Notes under the pieces: generated by a model | What the model was told of the DNA's origin: nothing | The model's database searches: none | The model's input: only the letters and a program-made list of their open reading frames with translations | Source: Serratia grimesii NBRC 13537 | GTDB taxonomy: Bacteria; Pseudomonadota; Gammaproteobacteria; Enterobacterales; Enterobacteriaceae | Reading direction: 5' to 3' | DNA length: 64,000 bases | NCBI RefSeq assembly: GCF_001590905.1 | Contig: NZ_BCTT01000001.1 | Location: 62,001-126,000, forward strand | Part shown: positions 1-8,893 of the stretch, one piece after another | Position numbering within the stretch: the first letter of the stretch is position 1 | How the letters are laid out: each line of letters starts with the position of its first letter | Translations under genes and position numbers: made by a program

Positions 1-445
<445 letters not shown>

Positions 446-506
446 TTATCCCCTGACTGTTGGTTTTTTACCTGGGCATCTTAAGTGATGCCAGATGATC
501 GATTTA

Positions 507-520
507 TAGTGTATACGCTA
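507..520. promoter_or_regulatory. Near-palindrome, candidate NicR operator between nicC and nicX
   Basis: TAGTGTATACGCTA is a 14-base inverted repeat with one mismatched pair, centred on GTATAC. It lies 65 bases upstream of the nicC start, in the 446-775 intergenic region shared by nicC and nicX. MarR-family repressors such as NicR usually bind short palindromes in divergent promoters, so it is a plausible operator. This is inference. The rest of the 330-base gap is AT-rich and I assign nothing else in it. Confidence 0.4.
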
Positions 521-775
521 AGTAACGCAAAGTTGCACAAGTGTTAATTTAGATCTGGCTCACGCTTATCCATAGCCGATTTCTGTTAATATCATGTTAA
601 TCACAGGATTGTCAGGGGTTAAAATAGGATTTGCTTATGGTCGACTCCGACGCCTTGCTTCCTGGTTGATTTTGGTCTTAGATAACTAAAAGAGCGTATT
701 CACTTTAATTTGCGCAAAATAACCTCACCGACACTGGGTGTGTCGGCCAACCCTTAGCGAAACAGGAGATACACC

Positions 776-1834
776 ATGGCGGTCCATGATAGTCAGTTGG
801 TTCAACTGTTCGAGCAGGTGCTTACGCTGTCGAAGGTTGATGCATCGCAAAGCGTAGCGATCCTGAAAAGTCACTATTCCGATGCGCGTACGGTGCGTGC
901 CGCCACCGATGCAGCACTGCGCCTGGGTGCCAAGGTTTATGCGGTAGAACTGCCATCGTTCAACCATCCGCGCGCCATGGGTAATGACATGACGGCTTAC
1001 TGTGGTGATACGGCACTGACCGGTAATCACGCGGCACAACGTGCTCTGGAGGCAGCCGATCTGATTGTCGACACTATGATGTTGCTGCACTCGCCGGAGC
1101 AGGAGCAGATCCTGAAAACCGGCACGCGCATTCTGCTGGCCGTTGAACCACCGGAGGTATTGGCACGGATGTTGCCTAATGCAGAGGATAAAGCGCGGGT
1201 GCTTGCAGCGGCTGCGGTGCTGGAACAAGCAAAGCTGATGCAGGTGAAATCCGCCGCTGGCAGCGATTTCCGTGCGCCATTAGGGCAATACCCGACAGTG
1301 ACTGAGTACGGGTATGCCGATGAACCGGGGCGCTGGGACCACTGGCCGAGCGGCTTTCTGTTTACCTGGCCGAATGAAGAACAGGCGGAGGGGGTGCTGG
1401 TGTTAGAAGTGGGCGATATCCTGCTGCCATTCAAAAGTTATACGCGTGAACGCATTACGTTGGAGATCGACAAGGGCTTTGTGACGCGTATTCACGGTGG
1501 TTTTGAGGCTGAATATCTGCGGGAGTACATGAAGTATTTTAACGATCCGGAAGTGTATGGCATTTCGCATATCGGTTGGGGCTTGCAGCCGCGAGCGCAG
1601 TGGACGGCAATGGGGCTGCACGACAAAAATGACGGTATGTGCATGGATGCCCGCGCTTTCTACGGCAATTTCCTGTTCTCCACCGGGCCGAATACTGAAG
1701 TCGGTGGCACGCGCAAAACCCCGTGCCATATGGATATAGCGCTACGTCATTGCGACATCAGTCTGGATGGCAAGACGGTGGTGGCGGATGGTGAAGTGGT
1801 AGCGCCAGCAGCATCGCGAGTCAGCCAGGGTTAA
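776..1834 (+). CDS. nicX: 2,5-dihydroxypyridine 5,6-dioxygenase
   Basis: A 352-residue protein of the NicX family. It opens the ring of 2,5-dihydroxypyridine with O2 and Fe(II), giving N-formylmaleamate in nicotinate catabolism. The family has a fold related to metallo-aminopeptidases. The residues known as iron ligands in Pseudomonas NicX fall at the same positions here: Glu177 (in VTEYGY), His265 (in SHIGWG), and His318 and Asp320 (in PCHMD). Length is almost identical to the Pseudomonas enzyme. The start is an ATG at 776 preceded by an AGGAGA ribosome site. It is followed at 66 bases by nicR in the same direction. Confidence 0.94.
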   Translation: MAVHDSQLVQLFEQVLTLSKVDASQSVAILKSHYSDARTVRAATDAALRLGAKVYAVELPSFNHPRAMGNDMTAYCGDTALTGNHAAQRALEAADLIVDTMMLLHSPEQEQILKTGTRILLAVEPPEVLARMLPNAEDKARVLAAAAVLEQAKLMQVKSAAGSDFRAPLGQYPTVTEYGYADEPGRWDHWPSGFLFTWPNEEQAEGVLVLEVGDILLPFKSYTRERITLEIDKGFVTRIHGGFEAEYLREYMKYFNDPEVYGISHIGWGLQPRAQWTAMGLHDKNDGMCMDARAFYGNFLFSTGPNTEVGGTRKTPCHMDIALRHCDISLDGKTVVADGEVVAPAASRVSQG

Positions 1835-1899
1835 CTTGCTGCCAAACGCGGGGGTTTGTACTATTCTCGGTGGTTTCCATAGATGGTGAGAGTAACGCA

Positions 1900-2373
1900 A
1901 TGACGCCCCCCGAATACCCGACTGCTGATAACGGCAAGACCGAAAATTATCATTTTACCGAACAGGTCGGGCACTTGCTGCGTAAGGTTTATCAGCGCCA
2001 TGTGGCGATTTTCCAGCAAAACGTTGGCGATTCGCAACTGACCGCCGTGCAGTTTATTACCCTGTGCGCAGTGCGCGATATGGGCCCAAGTTCCTTGACC
2101 GAGCTGGTACAGGTGACGGCGGTCGATCAGGCCACCATTCGCGGCATTATCGAGCGGCTTAAAGCGCGCGATTTGATCACCGTAATGCCGGATCCTGTCG
2201 ATCGACGCAAAGTGGTGGTTGGGCTGACTGATACCGGCGCCGCGCTGCTGGTGGAAACGGTGCCGCATGCGGCGACGATCACAGAATTAACTTTCGGTAA
2301 GCTTAATCCGGCCGAACGTATAGCACTGATGTTCCTGCTTAATAAAATGCTGGAAGACCAGCCGTCTGACTGA
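1900..2373 (+). CDS. nicR: MarR-family regulator of nicotinate genes
   Basis: A 157-residue MarR-type winged-helix protein. The recognition-helix region reads SLTELVQVTAVDQATIRGIIERLKAR and is followed by the DPVDRRKV wing typical of the family. In Pseudomonas NicR represses the nic genes and is released by 6-hydroxynicotinate. Position between nicX and nicA supports the same role. I chose the ATG at 1900, which has a GAGAG ribosome site about 8 bases upstream. An in-frame GTG at 1870 would add ten residues but has no better site. The symbol rests on context as well as similarity. Confidence 0.82.
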   Translation: MTPPEYPTADNGKTENYHFTEQVGHLLRKVYQRHVAIFQQNVGDSQLTAVQFITLCAVRDMGPSSLTELVQVTAVDQATIRGIIERLKARDLITVMPDPVDRRKVVVGLTDTGAALLVETVPHAATITELTFGKLNPAERIALMFLLNKMLEDQPSD

Positions 2374-2533
2374 TTCGCTACCCGCAACTGCGGTTGTCTG
2401 GTGAGTGCGGTGGCGGCGAGGTCACAGCCCACAGCCCACAAGACATACCCTATAGCTTTCAAATTGCAGCCAGGTGACCAACTGCGGTTTGAAAGATAAC
2501 GGGTATAACCAAAGCGCAGGCGGAGACGCGACA

Positions 2534-3076
2534 ATGGCGATAGCTGAAGTGCAATTGCCCAGGGAAGGCGCGATAAAAACACTGACGGAGCATCCGCTGA
2601 TGCTGTCAGTCAACGGCGAAAATATTCATACCCGGGTCATGGCGGATACCCCTCTGCTATTGGTGTTACGTAACGATCTGGCGCTCAACGGCCCGAAATA
2701 CGGCTGTGGCCTCGGTGAGTGCGGCGCTTGCACCGTGTTGGTCGACGGCATTGCCGCACGTTCTTGTGTGATCCCAGCGGTGGGTATGACCGGCCGCGCG
2801 GTGACCACGCTGGAAGGTTTGGGCGATCGCGACTGCCTGCACCCTGTGCAGCGCGCCTTTATCGAAGAACAGGCCGCGCAGTGCGGTTACTGCCTCAATG
2901 GCATGATTATGACCACCAAAGCCCTGTTGGATCGCAATCCGTCGCCCAGCGATCGCGAAATCCGCCAGGCGCTGTCCGGCAATCTGTGCCGCTGCGGCAC
3001 CCATATTGAAATTCTGCGTGCGGTTCAGCGCGCCATCATTCTCTGCCGCAGTGAGGAAACCTCGCCCCATGACTGA
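2534..3076 (+). CDS. nicA: Nicotinate dehydrogenase subunit A, 2Fe-2S
   Basis: A 180-residue small subunit of the xanthine dehydrogenase family. Two iron-sulphur motifs are visible: CGLGECGAC in the plant-type ferredoxin domain and the CGYC...CRCG pair in the alpha-helical domain. With NicB it hydroxylates nicotinate to 6-hydroxynicotinate, passing electrons out of the molybdenum centre. The N terminus is about 20 residues longer than usual for this subunit before the ferredoxin fold. The start at 2534 has GGAG nine bases upstream. Its stop overlaps the nicB start by eight bases (3069-3076), so translation is probably coupled. Confidence 0.9.
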   Translation: MAIAEVQLPREGAIKTLTEHPLMLSVNGENIHTRVMADTPLLLVLRNDLALNGPKYGCGLGECGACTVLVDGIAARSCVIPAVGMTGRAVTTLEGLGDRDCLHPVQRAFIEEQAAQCGYCLNGMIMTTKALLDRNPSPSDREIRQALSGNLCRCGTHIEILRAVQRAIILCRSEETSPHD

Positions 3077-6000
3077 CGCCCATTCCTCATTACCGAGCCA
3101 GGCTGAATTATTACAGCGTCATGGCACCTTGCTGATTATCGATCAAATCCAACCGCCGCCGGGCCTGGTACCGAAAGGCCAGACGCCGAGCCTGAAACCC
3201 AAAGAGCAGGGGCTATTTATTGCTATTTGCGACAGCGGTGAGGTCTACGCCTTCAACGGCCATGTTGATCTCGGCACCGGTGTGCGCACCGCGCTGGGGC
3301 AAATTGTCGCCGAAGAACTCTACCTGCGTATGGAGCAGGTGAGCATGGTGTTGGGCGATACCGAAAGCACGCCGAATCAGGGCGCGACCATCGCCAGCGC
3401 TACGCTGCAGATTTCCGCCGTGCCGCTGCGCAATGCTGCCGCTGAGGCACGTCGCTGGCTGCTGCAACAGGCTGCGCAGCATTTTAACGTCACGGTTGAG
3501 CAACTGACGTTGAACGACGGCATGGTTGTTAGCCCCCAGGGACAGGTGGTGAGCTATGGCGAGCTGGTCACAGGTGTACATATTGAACTGCCGATTTCCG
3601 GCGATGCGCCGCTCAAGCCACAGGCCGAATATCGCCTGGTCGGCACCAGCACCGCGCGCGTTGATATCCCGGCCAAGGCCACCGGCGAATCCACCTATGT
3701 GCACGACATGCGGTTGCCGAATATGTTGCATGGGCGGGTGGTGCGACCGCCGTATGCTGGTTATGACAGTGGTGAGTTTGTCGGTACCAGTTTGTTGGCG
3801 GTGGACGAGCGGTCAATCGCACATATTCCCGGTATCGTTAAACTGGTGGTGATCGGGGATTTTATCGGCATCGTCGCCGAGCGCGAAGAACAGGCGATCA
3901 AGGCAGCAGAGGCGTTGCAGGTCAGCTGGAAGGACTGGCGGCGTAACCTGCCGCAGATGACCGATGTGGCGCAGGCGCTGCGTGATAACCCGCATTCGAC
4001 ACGGGTGGTGCATGACACCGGCAACGTGGATGCGGCATTGGCCGCCGCCGATCGTCGCTTTACCCGCAGTTATCTGTGGCCGTACCAACTGCATGCCTCG
4101 ATCGGCCCCTCCTGCGCATTGGCGGACTACCAGCCGCAGCAGTTACGGGTGTGGTCAGGTAGCCAGAACCCGCATCTGCTGCGTGCCGATCTCGCCTGGT
4201 TGCTGGAATACCCGGAAGAACAGATCGACATTATCCGCATGGAGGCGGCGGGCTGCTATGGCCGCAACTGTGCCGACGATGTCTGTGCCGATGCGGCGTT
4301 ATTGTCGCGTGCGGTTGGTCGTCCGGTGCGGGTGCAGCTCACCCGCGAGCAGGAACACCTGTGGGAACCCAAGGGCACGGCACAGTTGATGGAGGTTGAC
4401 GGTGGGCTGGACGCCGCCGGTCATCCGGTGGCCTATGATTTTCGTACTTATTATCCGTCTAACGGCGCCCCCACACTGGCGTTGTTGCTGACCGGCATGG
4501 TGGAGCCAGTGCCGGTGGCTTATGAGATGGGGGACCGCACCTCGGTGCCGCCATACGAATACCCGGAACTGCGCGTCAGCATTGAGGACATGGCACCCAT
4601 CGTGCGAGCCTCCTGGATGCGTGGTGTGTCGGCACTGCCGAATACCTTCGCGCACGAGTCCTATATTGATGAGCTGGCCATGGCTGCCGGTGTGGATCCG
4701 CTCGAGTACCGCCTGCGTTATATTAAGGATCAACGTGCCACTGAACTGATGCTCAGCACCGCCGAGCGTGCTGGCTGGACGCCGCATACCGAACCGATGC
4801 AAACCCCTGCGGAAGATGGTGTGCTGCGCGGGCGTGGTTTTGCCTATGCGCGCTATATTCACAGCAAGTTTCCCGGCTTTGGTGCCGCCTGGGCGGCCTG
4901 GGTCGCTGATGTCGCTATAGACAAGGTCAGTGGCGAAGTAGCGGTCACGCGGATTGTGGTCGGGCACGACGCTGGCATGATGGTCAACCCGGACGGCGTG
5001 CGTCACCAAATCCACGGCAATGTGATTCAGTCGACCAGCCGGGTGCTGAAAGAGCGGGTGACTTTCGAAGAATCGACCATTTCCAGCAAGGAATGGGGCG
5101 CTTATCCGATCCTGACATTCCCGGAGGTGCCAGAGGTGGATGTGGTAATGATGCCACGGCCCTATGATCCACCGCTGGGGGCTGGGGAATCCGCTTCGGT
5201 GCCTAGCGCTGCAGCTATTGCCAACGCTGTGTTTGACGCCACCGGCATTCGTTTTCGTGAGTTACCGATCACATCCGATCGACTGCGCGAGGCGCTGAAC
5301 GGTCCGGATAGCGCCCGACAGGAATCCGCACCAGTGACTAAACCCAAGAGAAGTAAATGGTGGTTTGGCGGTGCGGCCGGTATTTTCGGTGCGGTGTTTG
5401 GCGTAGCGGCTACGGCACTGCCATGGCGTGCTGAGATTGCCCCAGTGGCAACACCGGGTTCCGGTACCTGGTCGGCAGCCACCCTGGAACGCGGCCGTCA
5501 ACTGGCTGCTGCCGGGGATTGCGCGGTGTGCCACACCGCCTCAGAAGGGGCGACCAACGCCGGGGGATTGGCGATGGCAACGCCGTTCGGCACGCTGTAT
5601 AGCACCAATATTACTCCGGATGTGGAAACCGGTATTGGCAACTGGTCGTTTACTGCTTTTGATCGGGCGATGCGGCAGGGCATTAGCCGCGATGGGCGTA
5701 ATTTGTACCCGGCATTTCCTTATACGTCGTTCAGCAAGATGACCGACGGTGATATGCAGGCACTATATGCCTACATGATGTCGCAACCCGCAGTTTCGCA
5801 GAGTAATTCAGCTAATCAGATGCGTTTTCCGTTTAATATCCGTCCGCTGATGGCCGGTTGGAATGCACTCTTTTTGCGCCAGGGCGAGTTCCAGCCAGAC
5901 GCTTCGCAAACTGAACAGTGGAACCGGGGTTCTTATCTGGTCAATGGTTTGGGGCACTGTGCGGCTTGCCATTCACCACGCAATTTGATGGGAGCGGAAA

Positions 6001-6644
6001 AGGGCGGCGCCAGTTTTCTGGCAGGTGCGATGGTGGACGGTTGGGAAGCCCCGGCGTTGAACCAACTGGCCAATGCGGATAAACCCTGGGACGAGGAGCA
6101 ACTGTTCCAGTATTTGCGCAGCGGTCACTCTACCGAGCACGGCGTTGCGGCTGGGCCGATGGGGCCGGTCGTCAGTGAACTGGCTACATTACCGGAGTCT
6201 GATGTGCGCGCGATGGCCAACTACCTGATATCCTTGAGCAACCCGGTTACATTGAACGTAGAGCCGCAGGTTAAGCTGACCACTAATCTGCAACCTGTTC
6301 TGGGGCAACAGGTCGGTGAACGCCTGTTTCAGGGGGCCTGTCAGGCCTGCCACAGTGCCGCCAGTGGAGGGCCACAACTGTTTGGTGTCAGTCCGGATTT
6401 GGCAAACAATACCAATATCTTCAGCGATCGACCGGATAACCTGATCAATGTGATCCTACAGGGTATCGCCAAACCAGCCACCACCGATCTTGGTTTTATG
6501 CCGGGTTTTAAGGATAGTTTCACCGATCGTCAGGTGGCTGATTTGGTGAACTATCTGCGCCAGCGCTATGCCAGTGATAAACCGGCCTGGCGTGACGTCG
6601 AGGCGCAGGTAGCCAGATTGCGAGCTAATCCGGGCAGCCATTAG
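3069..6644 (+). CDS. nicB: Nicotinate dehydrogenase subunit B, molybdopterin plus tri-haem cytochrome c fusion
   Basis: A 1191-residue fusion. Residues about 1-750 are a molybdopterin-cytosine-dinucleotide hydroxylase of the xanthine dehydrogenase large-subunit type, ending with the active-site glutamate motif GAGES. A single hydrophobic segment follows near residues 760-785, then three CxxCH haem motifs (CAVCH about 817, CAACH about 963, CQACH about 1094). This two-part architecture and length match NicB of Pseudomonas putida. Electrons from nicotinate hydroxylation would pass through NicA and the cytochrome domain to the respiratory chain. It overlaps the end of nicA. It is the last gene of the nicX-R-A-B run. 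Confidence 0.93.
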   Translation: MTDAHSSLPSQAELLQRHGTLLIIDQIQPPPGLVPKGQTPSLKPKEQGLFIAICDSGEVYAFNGHVDLGTGVRTALGQIVAEELYLRMEQVSMVLGDTESTPNQGATIASATLQISAVPLRNAAAEARRWLLQQAAQHFNVTVEQLTLNDGMVVSPQGQVVSYGELVTGVHIELPISGDAPLKPQAEYRLVGTSTARVDIPAKATGESTYVHDMRLPNMLHGRVVRPPYAGYDSGEFVGTSLLAVDERSIAHIPGIVKLVVIGDFIGIVAEREEQAIKAAEALQVSWKDWRRNLPQMTDVAQALRDNPHSTRVVHDTGNVDAALAAADRRFTRSYLWPYQLHASIGPSCALADYQPQQLRVWSGSQNPHLLRADLAWLLEYPEEQIDIIRMEAAGCYGRNCADDVCADAALLSRAVGRPVRVQLTREQEHLWEPKGTAQLMEVDGGLDAAGHPVAYDFRTYYPSNGAPTLALLLTGMVEPVPVAYEMGDRTSVPPYEYPELRVSIEDMAPIVRASWMRGVSALPNTFAHESYIDELAMAAGVDPLEYRLRYIKDQRATELMLSTAERAGWTPHTEPMQTPAEDGVLRGRGFAYARYIHSKFPGFGAAWAAWVADVAIDKVSGEVAVTRIVVGHDAGMMVNPDGVRHQIHGNVIQSTSRVLKERVTFEESTISSKEWGAYPILTFPEVPEVDVVMMPRPYDPPLGAGESASVPSAAAIANAVFDATGIRFRELPITSDRLREALNGPDSARQESAPVTKPKRSKWWFGGAAGIFGAVFGVAATALPWRAEIAPVATPGSGTWSAATLERGRQLAAAGDCAVCHTASEGATNAGGLAMATPFGTLYSTNITPDVETGIGNWSFTAFDRAMRQGISRDGRNLYPAFPYTSFSKMTDGDMQALYAYMMSQPAVSQSNSANQMRFPFNIRPLMAGWNALFLRQGEFQPDASQTEQWNRGSYLVNGLGHCAACHSPRNLMGAEKGGASFLAGAMVDGWEAPALNQLANADKPWDEEQLFQYLRSGHSTEHGVAAGPMGPVVSELATLPESDVRAMANYLISLSNPVTLNVEPQVKLTTNLQPVLGQQVGERLFQGACQACHSAASGGPQLFGVSPDLANNTNIFSDRPDNLINVILQGIAKPATTDLGFMPGFKDSFTDRQVADLVNYLRQRYASDKPAWRDVEAQVARLRANPGSH

Positions 6645-6714
6645 CAGTTACTGGCGATTGACGTTATTGCGTTTGCAGTAACGCGATCAATCGTTGCGCC
6701 GGTTACGGTAACTG
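6645..6714. repeat. Long nested hairpin directly after nicB stop
   Basis: The 70 bases after the nicB stop can fold on themselves. CAGTTAC pairs with GTAACTG at the outside, GGCG with CGCC and ATTGA with TCAAT inside, and CGTTA with TAACG at the top. No T-tract follows, so it is not a classical intrinsic terminator. It may slow transcription, protect the 3' end of the nic mRNA, or be a dispersed repeat. Confidence 0.4.
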
Positions 6715-6852
6715 GCGCGTGGCCCAGTGGTTGGTGTGACAACATGCGTTGCCGGGCGCATTTTGGGTAAAGAGATGATCCAGGATGAATCGGCTTATTC
6801 ACCCGTCTGGTGTTGGGCGGCAACGCTTCTTTTAGCTGTAAAGAGGAAGAAA

Positions 6853-8010
6853 TCAGGCCAGCGGCCCACCCATAATGGTTTCTTTCATGCCAGAGAGAAT
6901 GCGTTCGCCGGTTTCGGTTTTCAGCTCTTCATACCAACTACGGGTGATCTCCATTTCTTTGCCGTGAGTCACATCGCAACGTTTACGTGCTTTGAGCACC
7001 AAATCCTTTACGCGATAGCTGCGTTTTTCCTGATAGCGTAGCAGTGCGTCTTCAATACCCAGTGAATTTGTCTGCAAGGCAATCGCCAGTACTACGGCGT
7101 CCTCCATTGCTGCGCATCCACCTTGGCCGATATCCGGTGTGGTACTGTGTCCGGCGTCCCCCAGCAATGCCACGCGACCGCGTACCAGTTGTTCGAAAGG
7201 TTCGATATCGTGGATTTCAATGCGGTTGATGGTGTCGGGGTTGATCGCCGCGATCAATTTTTGCACCGGTTCAGCCCAGCCCGAGAAGTAACGCTGTAGA
7301 TCGGCCCGCGCGGTGCTGCGATCTTCCGCCAGCCCCGTGGGCAGTGGAACGTCGAAGAAAAAGTAGAAACGGTTGCCGGACACAGGCATTAGCGACACGC
7401 GTTTGCCTTCGCCGACAAAGGTGGTCCACTGGTCAGCCGGTGCGATGGATTCATCAATGGTTACCAGCCCGTTCCAATTGACGTAACCGGCATAGCGGCG
7501 ATCAACGCCATGGCCCAGCACATACGGACGAATGACGGAATGGGTGCCGTCGGCGGCAATCAGGAAATCACCGCTGACCTGGCTACCGTCTTCGAACCAG
7601 GCCGTCACGCCTTCCGGTGTTTCTTCAATGCCGCTGACACGCTTGCCAAAACGCACCTGATCGCGGCCATAAGTATCGAGTAACATAGCTTGCAGTTCGG
7701 TGCGGGCTACCGGGTAAGGGCGTTCGCCAACGCTGGCGATGAGCGGGTCAAGGCTAAAGCGCGTCAACGTCTGGCCGTGCAGATATTCCTGATAGGCCAT
7801 GTAGTGCATGGTGCCGCCGAGCGTGCGCAGCGGTTCTTTCATCCCCAAATAATTGAGGCATTTGACTCCGTTGGGCCAGATGGAAATTGCTGCACCAACC
7901 GGTTTGACCTCTTTGACAGCTTCAAAAACTTCGGTGTCGATGCCACAACGCTTTAATGCGATGGCGGTGCACAGACCGCCGATGCCGCCACCAATGACGA
8001 TTGCCTTCAT
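6853..8010 (-). CDS. hpxO: FAD-dependent urate hydroxylase
   Basis: A 385-residue flavoprotein. It begins MKAIVIGGGIGG (FAD-binding GxGxxG) and has VKPVGAAISIWPNGVKCL, the RRYAGYVNWNGL block and the second FAD motif GDAGHSTTPDIGQGG. These segments match HpxO of Klebsiella, which converts urate to 5-hydroxyisourate with NADH and O2, replacing classical uricase. I chose the ATG at 8008-8010, with GGAGAAGAAT just upstream. An upstream in-frame extension exists but the family starts here. No other hpx gene is in the window. A sigma-54 promoter candidate sits immediately upstream, fitting a nitrogen-scavenging role. Confidence 0.93.
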   Translation of the reverse strand: MKAIVIGGGIGGLCTAIALKRCGIDTEVFEAVKEVKPVGAAISIWPNGVKCLNYLGMKEPLRTLGGTMHYMAYQEYLHGQTLTRFSLDPLIASVGERPYPVARTELQAMLLDTYGRDQVRFGKRVSGIEETPEGVTAWFEDGSQVSGDFLIAADGTHSVIRPYVLGHGVDRRYAGYVNWNGLVTIDESIAPADQWTTFVGEGKRVSLMPVSGNRFYFFFDVPLPTGLAEDRSTARADLQRYFSGWAEPVQKLIAAINPDTINRIEIHDIEPFEQLVRGRVALLGDAGHSTTPDIGQGGCAAMEDAVVLAIALQTNSLGIEDALLRYQEKRSYRVKDLVLKARKRCDVTHGKEMEITRSWYEELKTETGERILSGMKETIMGGPLA

Positions 8011-8040
8011 ATTCTTCTCCTTCATAGCTATGCTGAGGAG

Positions 8041-8057
8041 AAGCAATTTCCATACCA
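8041..8057 (-). promoter_or_regulatory. Sigma-54 (-24/-12) promoter candidate for hpxO
   Basis: Read on the minus strand the site is TGGTATGGAAATTGCTT. It has GG and GC exactly ten bases apart and matches the TGG-N-A-N-G and TTGCT parts of the RpoN consensus. The predicted transcript would begin near 8031, about 20 bases before the hpxO ATG. The sequence further upstream (8097-8145) has TGCACCA-type half sites (read on the minus strand) that could bind NtrC. Control by nitrogen is known for hpx genes in Klebsiella; the mechanism here is inference. Confidence 0.6.
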
Positions 8058-8160
8058 GTCCGTGAACAAGGCACTGGCGCGGTATCAGGCGACGGATTGA
8101 TGCAAAGTGGTGCAATGCATGAATGCGATAGTGCATTTTTGCACCAGAAAAGCCAACACG

Positions 8161-8655
8161 CTAAGTGCGATCCCGGTTTGCCAACTGGATAGCCAGGTTT
8201 TCAATGCGCTCTGCCATTTGTTTCGTCAGGGCGGTTAATTCTGTGTTTTGTTTTAACAGCGCCAGTAACTGATCAGATTGCTGCGCGGCGAGCGTTTGCC
8301 GTTGTGCCATGGCCTCATCCAAATCCTCACGGTGCTGAGCATCGGTCAGCGCATGCGCCTGATCGCGCTCGGCCTGACGGGTCTGTGCAAGCAAGATCAA
8401 TGGGGCGGCATAAGCGGCCTGTAAGCTGAACGCCAGGTTAAGCAAAATGAATGGATAGGGGTCAAACTTGGTGAAACCTGCCAGATTGAGATAAATCCAG
8501 ACGGCAACGACGACGGTCTGGCCAACCAAAAACGTGGGTGTACCGAAAAAACGGGCGAAGGCCTCAGCCTTCAACGCAAACCATTGGTCACCAAAGGTGT
8601 GGGTTAAGCTTTTCAGCGGGCGATAAAAACGAAACTTTTTATTGGGTTGCGACAT
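8161..8655 (-). CDS. DUF1003 membrane protein
   Basis: A protein of about 164 residues. An N-terminal stretch rich in basic and aromatic residues is followed by two hydrophobic segments (about residues 40-60 and 70-95, reading VGQTVVVAVWIYLNLAGF and PFILLNLAFSLQAAYAAP) and then a long polar Glu/Gln-rich helix likely to form a coiled coil. This pattern with the F-D-P-Y-P-F link is that of the DUF1003 family, whose function is unknown. The ATG at 8653-8655 was chosen; a GTG nine bases upstream is possible. It is monocistronic, upstream of hpxO in the same direction. Confidence 0.8.
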   Translation of the reverse strand: MSQPNKKFRFYRPLKSLTHTFGDQWFALKAEAFARFFGTPTFLVGQTVVVAVWIYLNLAGFTKFDPYPFILLNLAFSLQAAYAAPLILLAQTRQAERDQAHALTDAQHREDLDEAMAQRQTLAAQQSDQLLALLKQNTELTALTKQMAERIENLAIQLANRDRT

Positions 8656-8893
8656 GGCTTTCACACTCGTGGATATAATGAAGAGATACCTAATTTATAG
8701 CATGGGGGCCGAAATCCCCACGCAATACACAGCACAAATCCACCACAGAAAACCCCGCCTGAATGTTAAATAGACAAAATAATAGACTACGCTAACTATT
8801 AGCCCGTTGTGCTGGTGCATGCAGACGGTGCGTATAAAAAGAATGACTTCGCCGCATTGATTAAGGTTGATCGGCATTTTGGAGCTATGAGCA

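Noticed and set aside
5440-6644. Separate cytochrome c gene at the end of nicB
   Set aside because: The reading frame is continuous with the molybdopterin domain, and known NicB proteins have this fusion.
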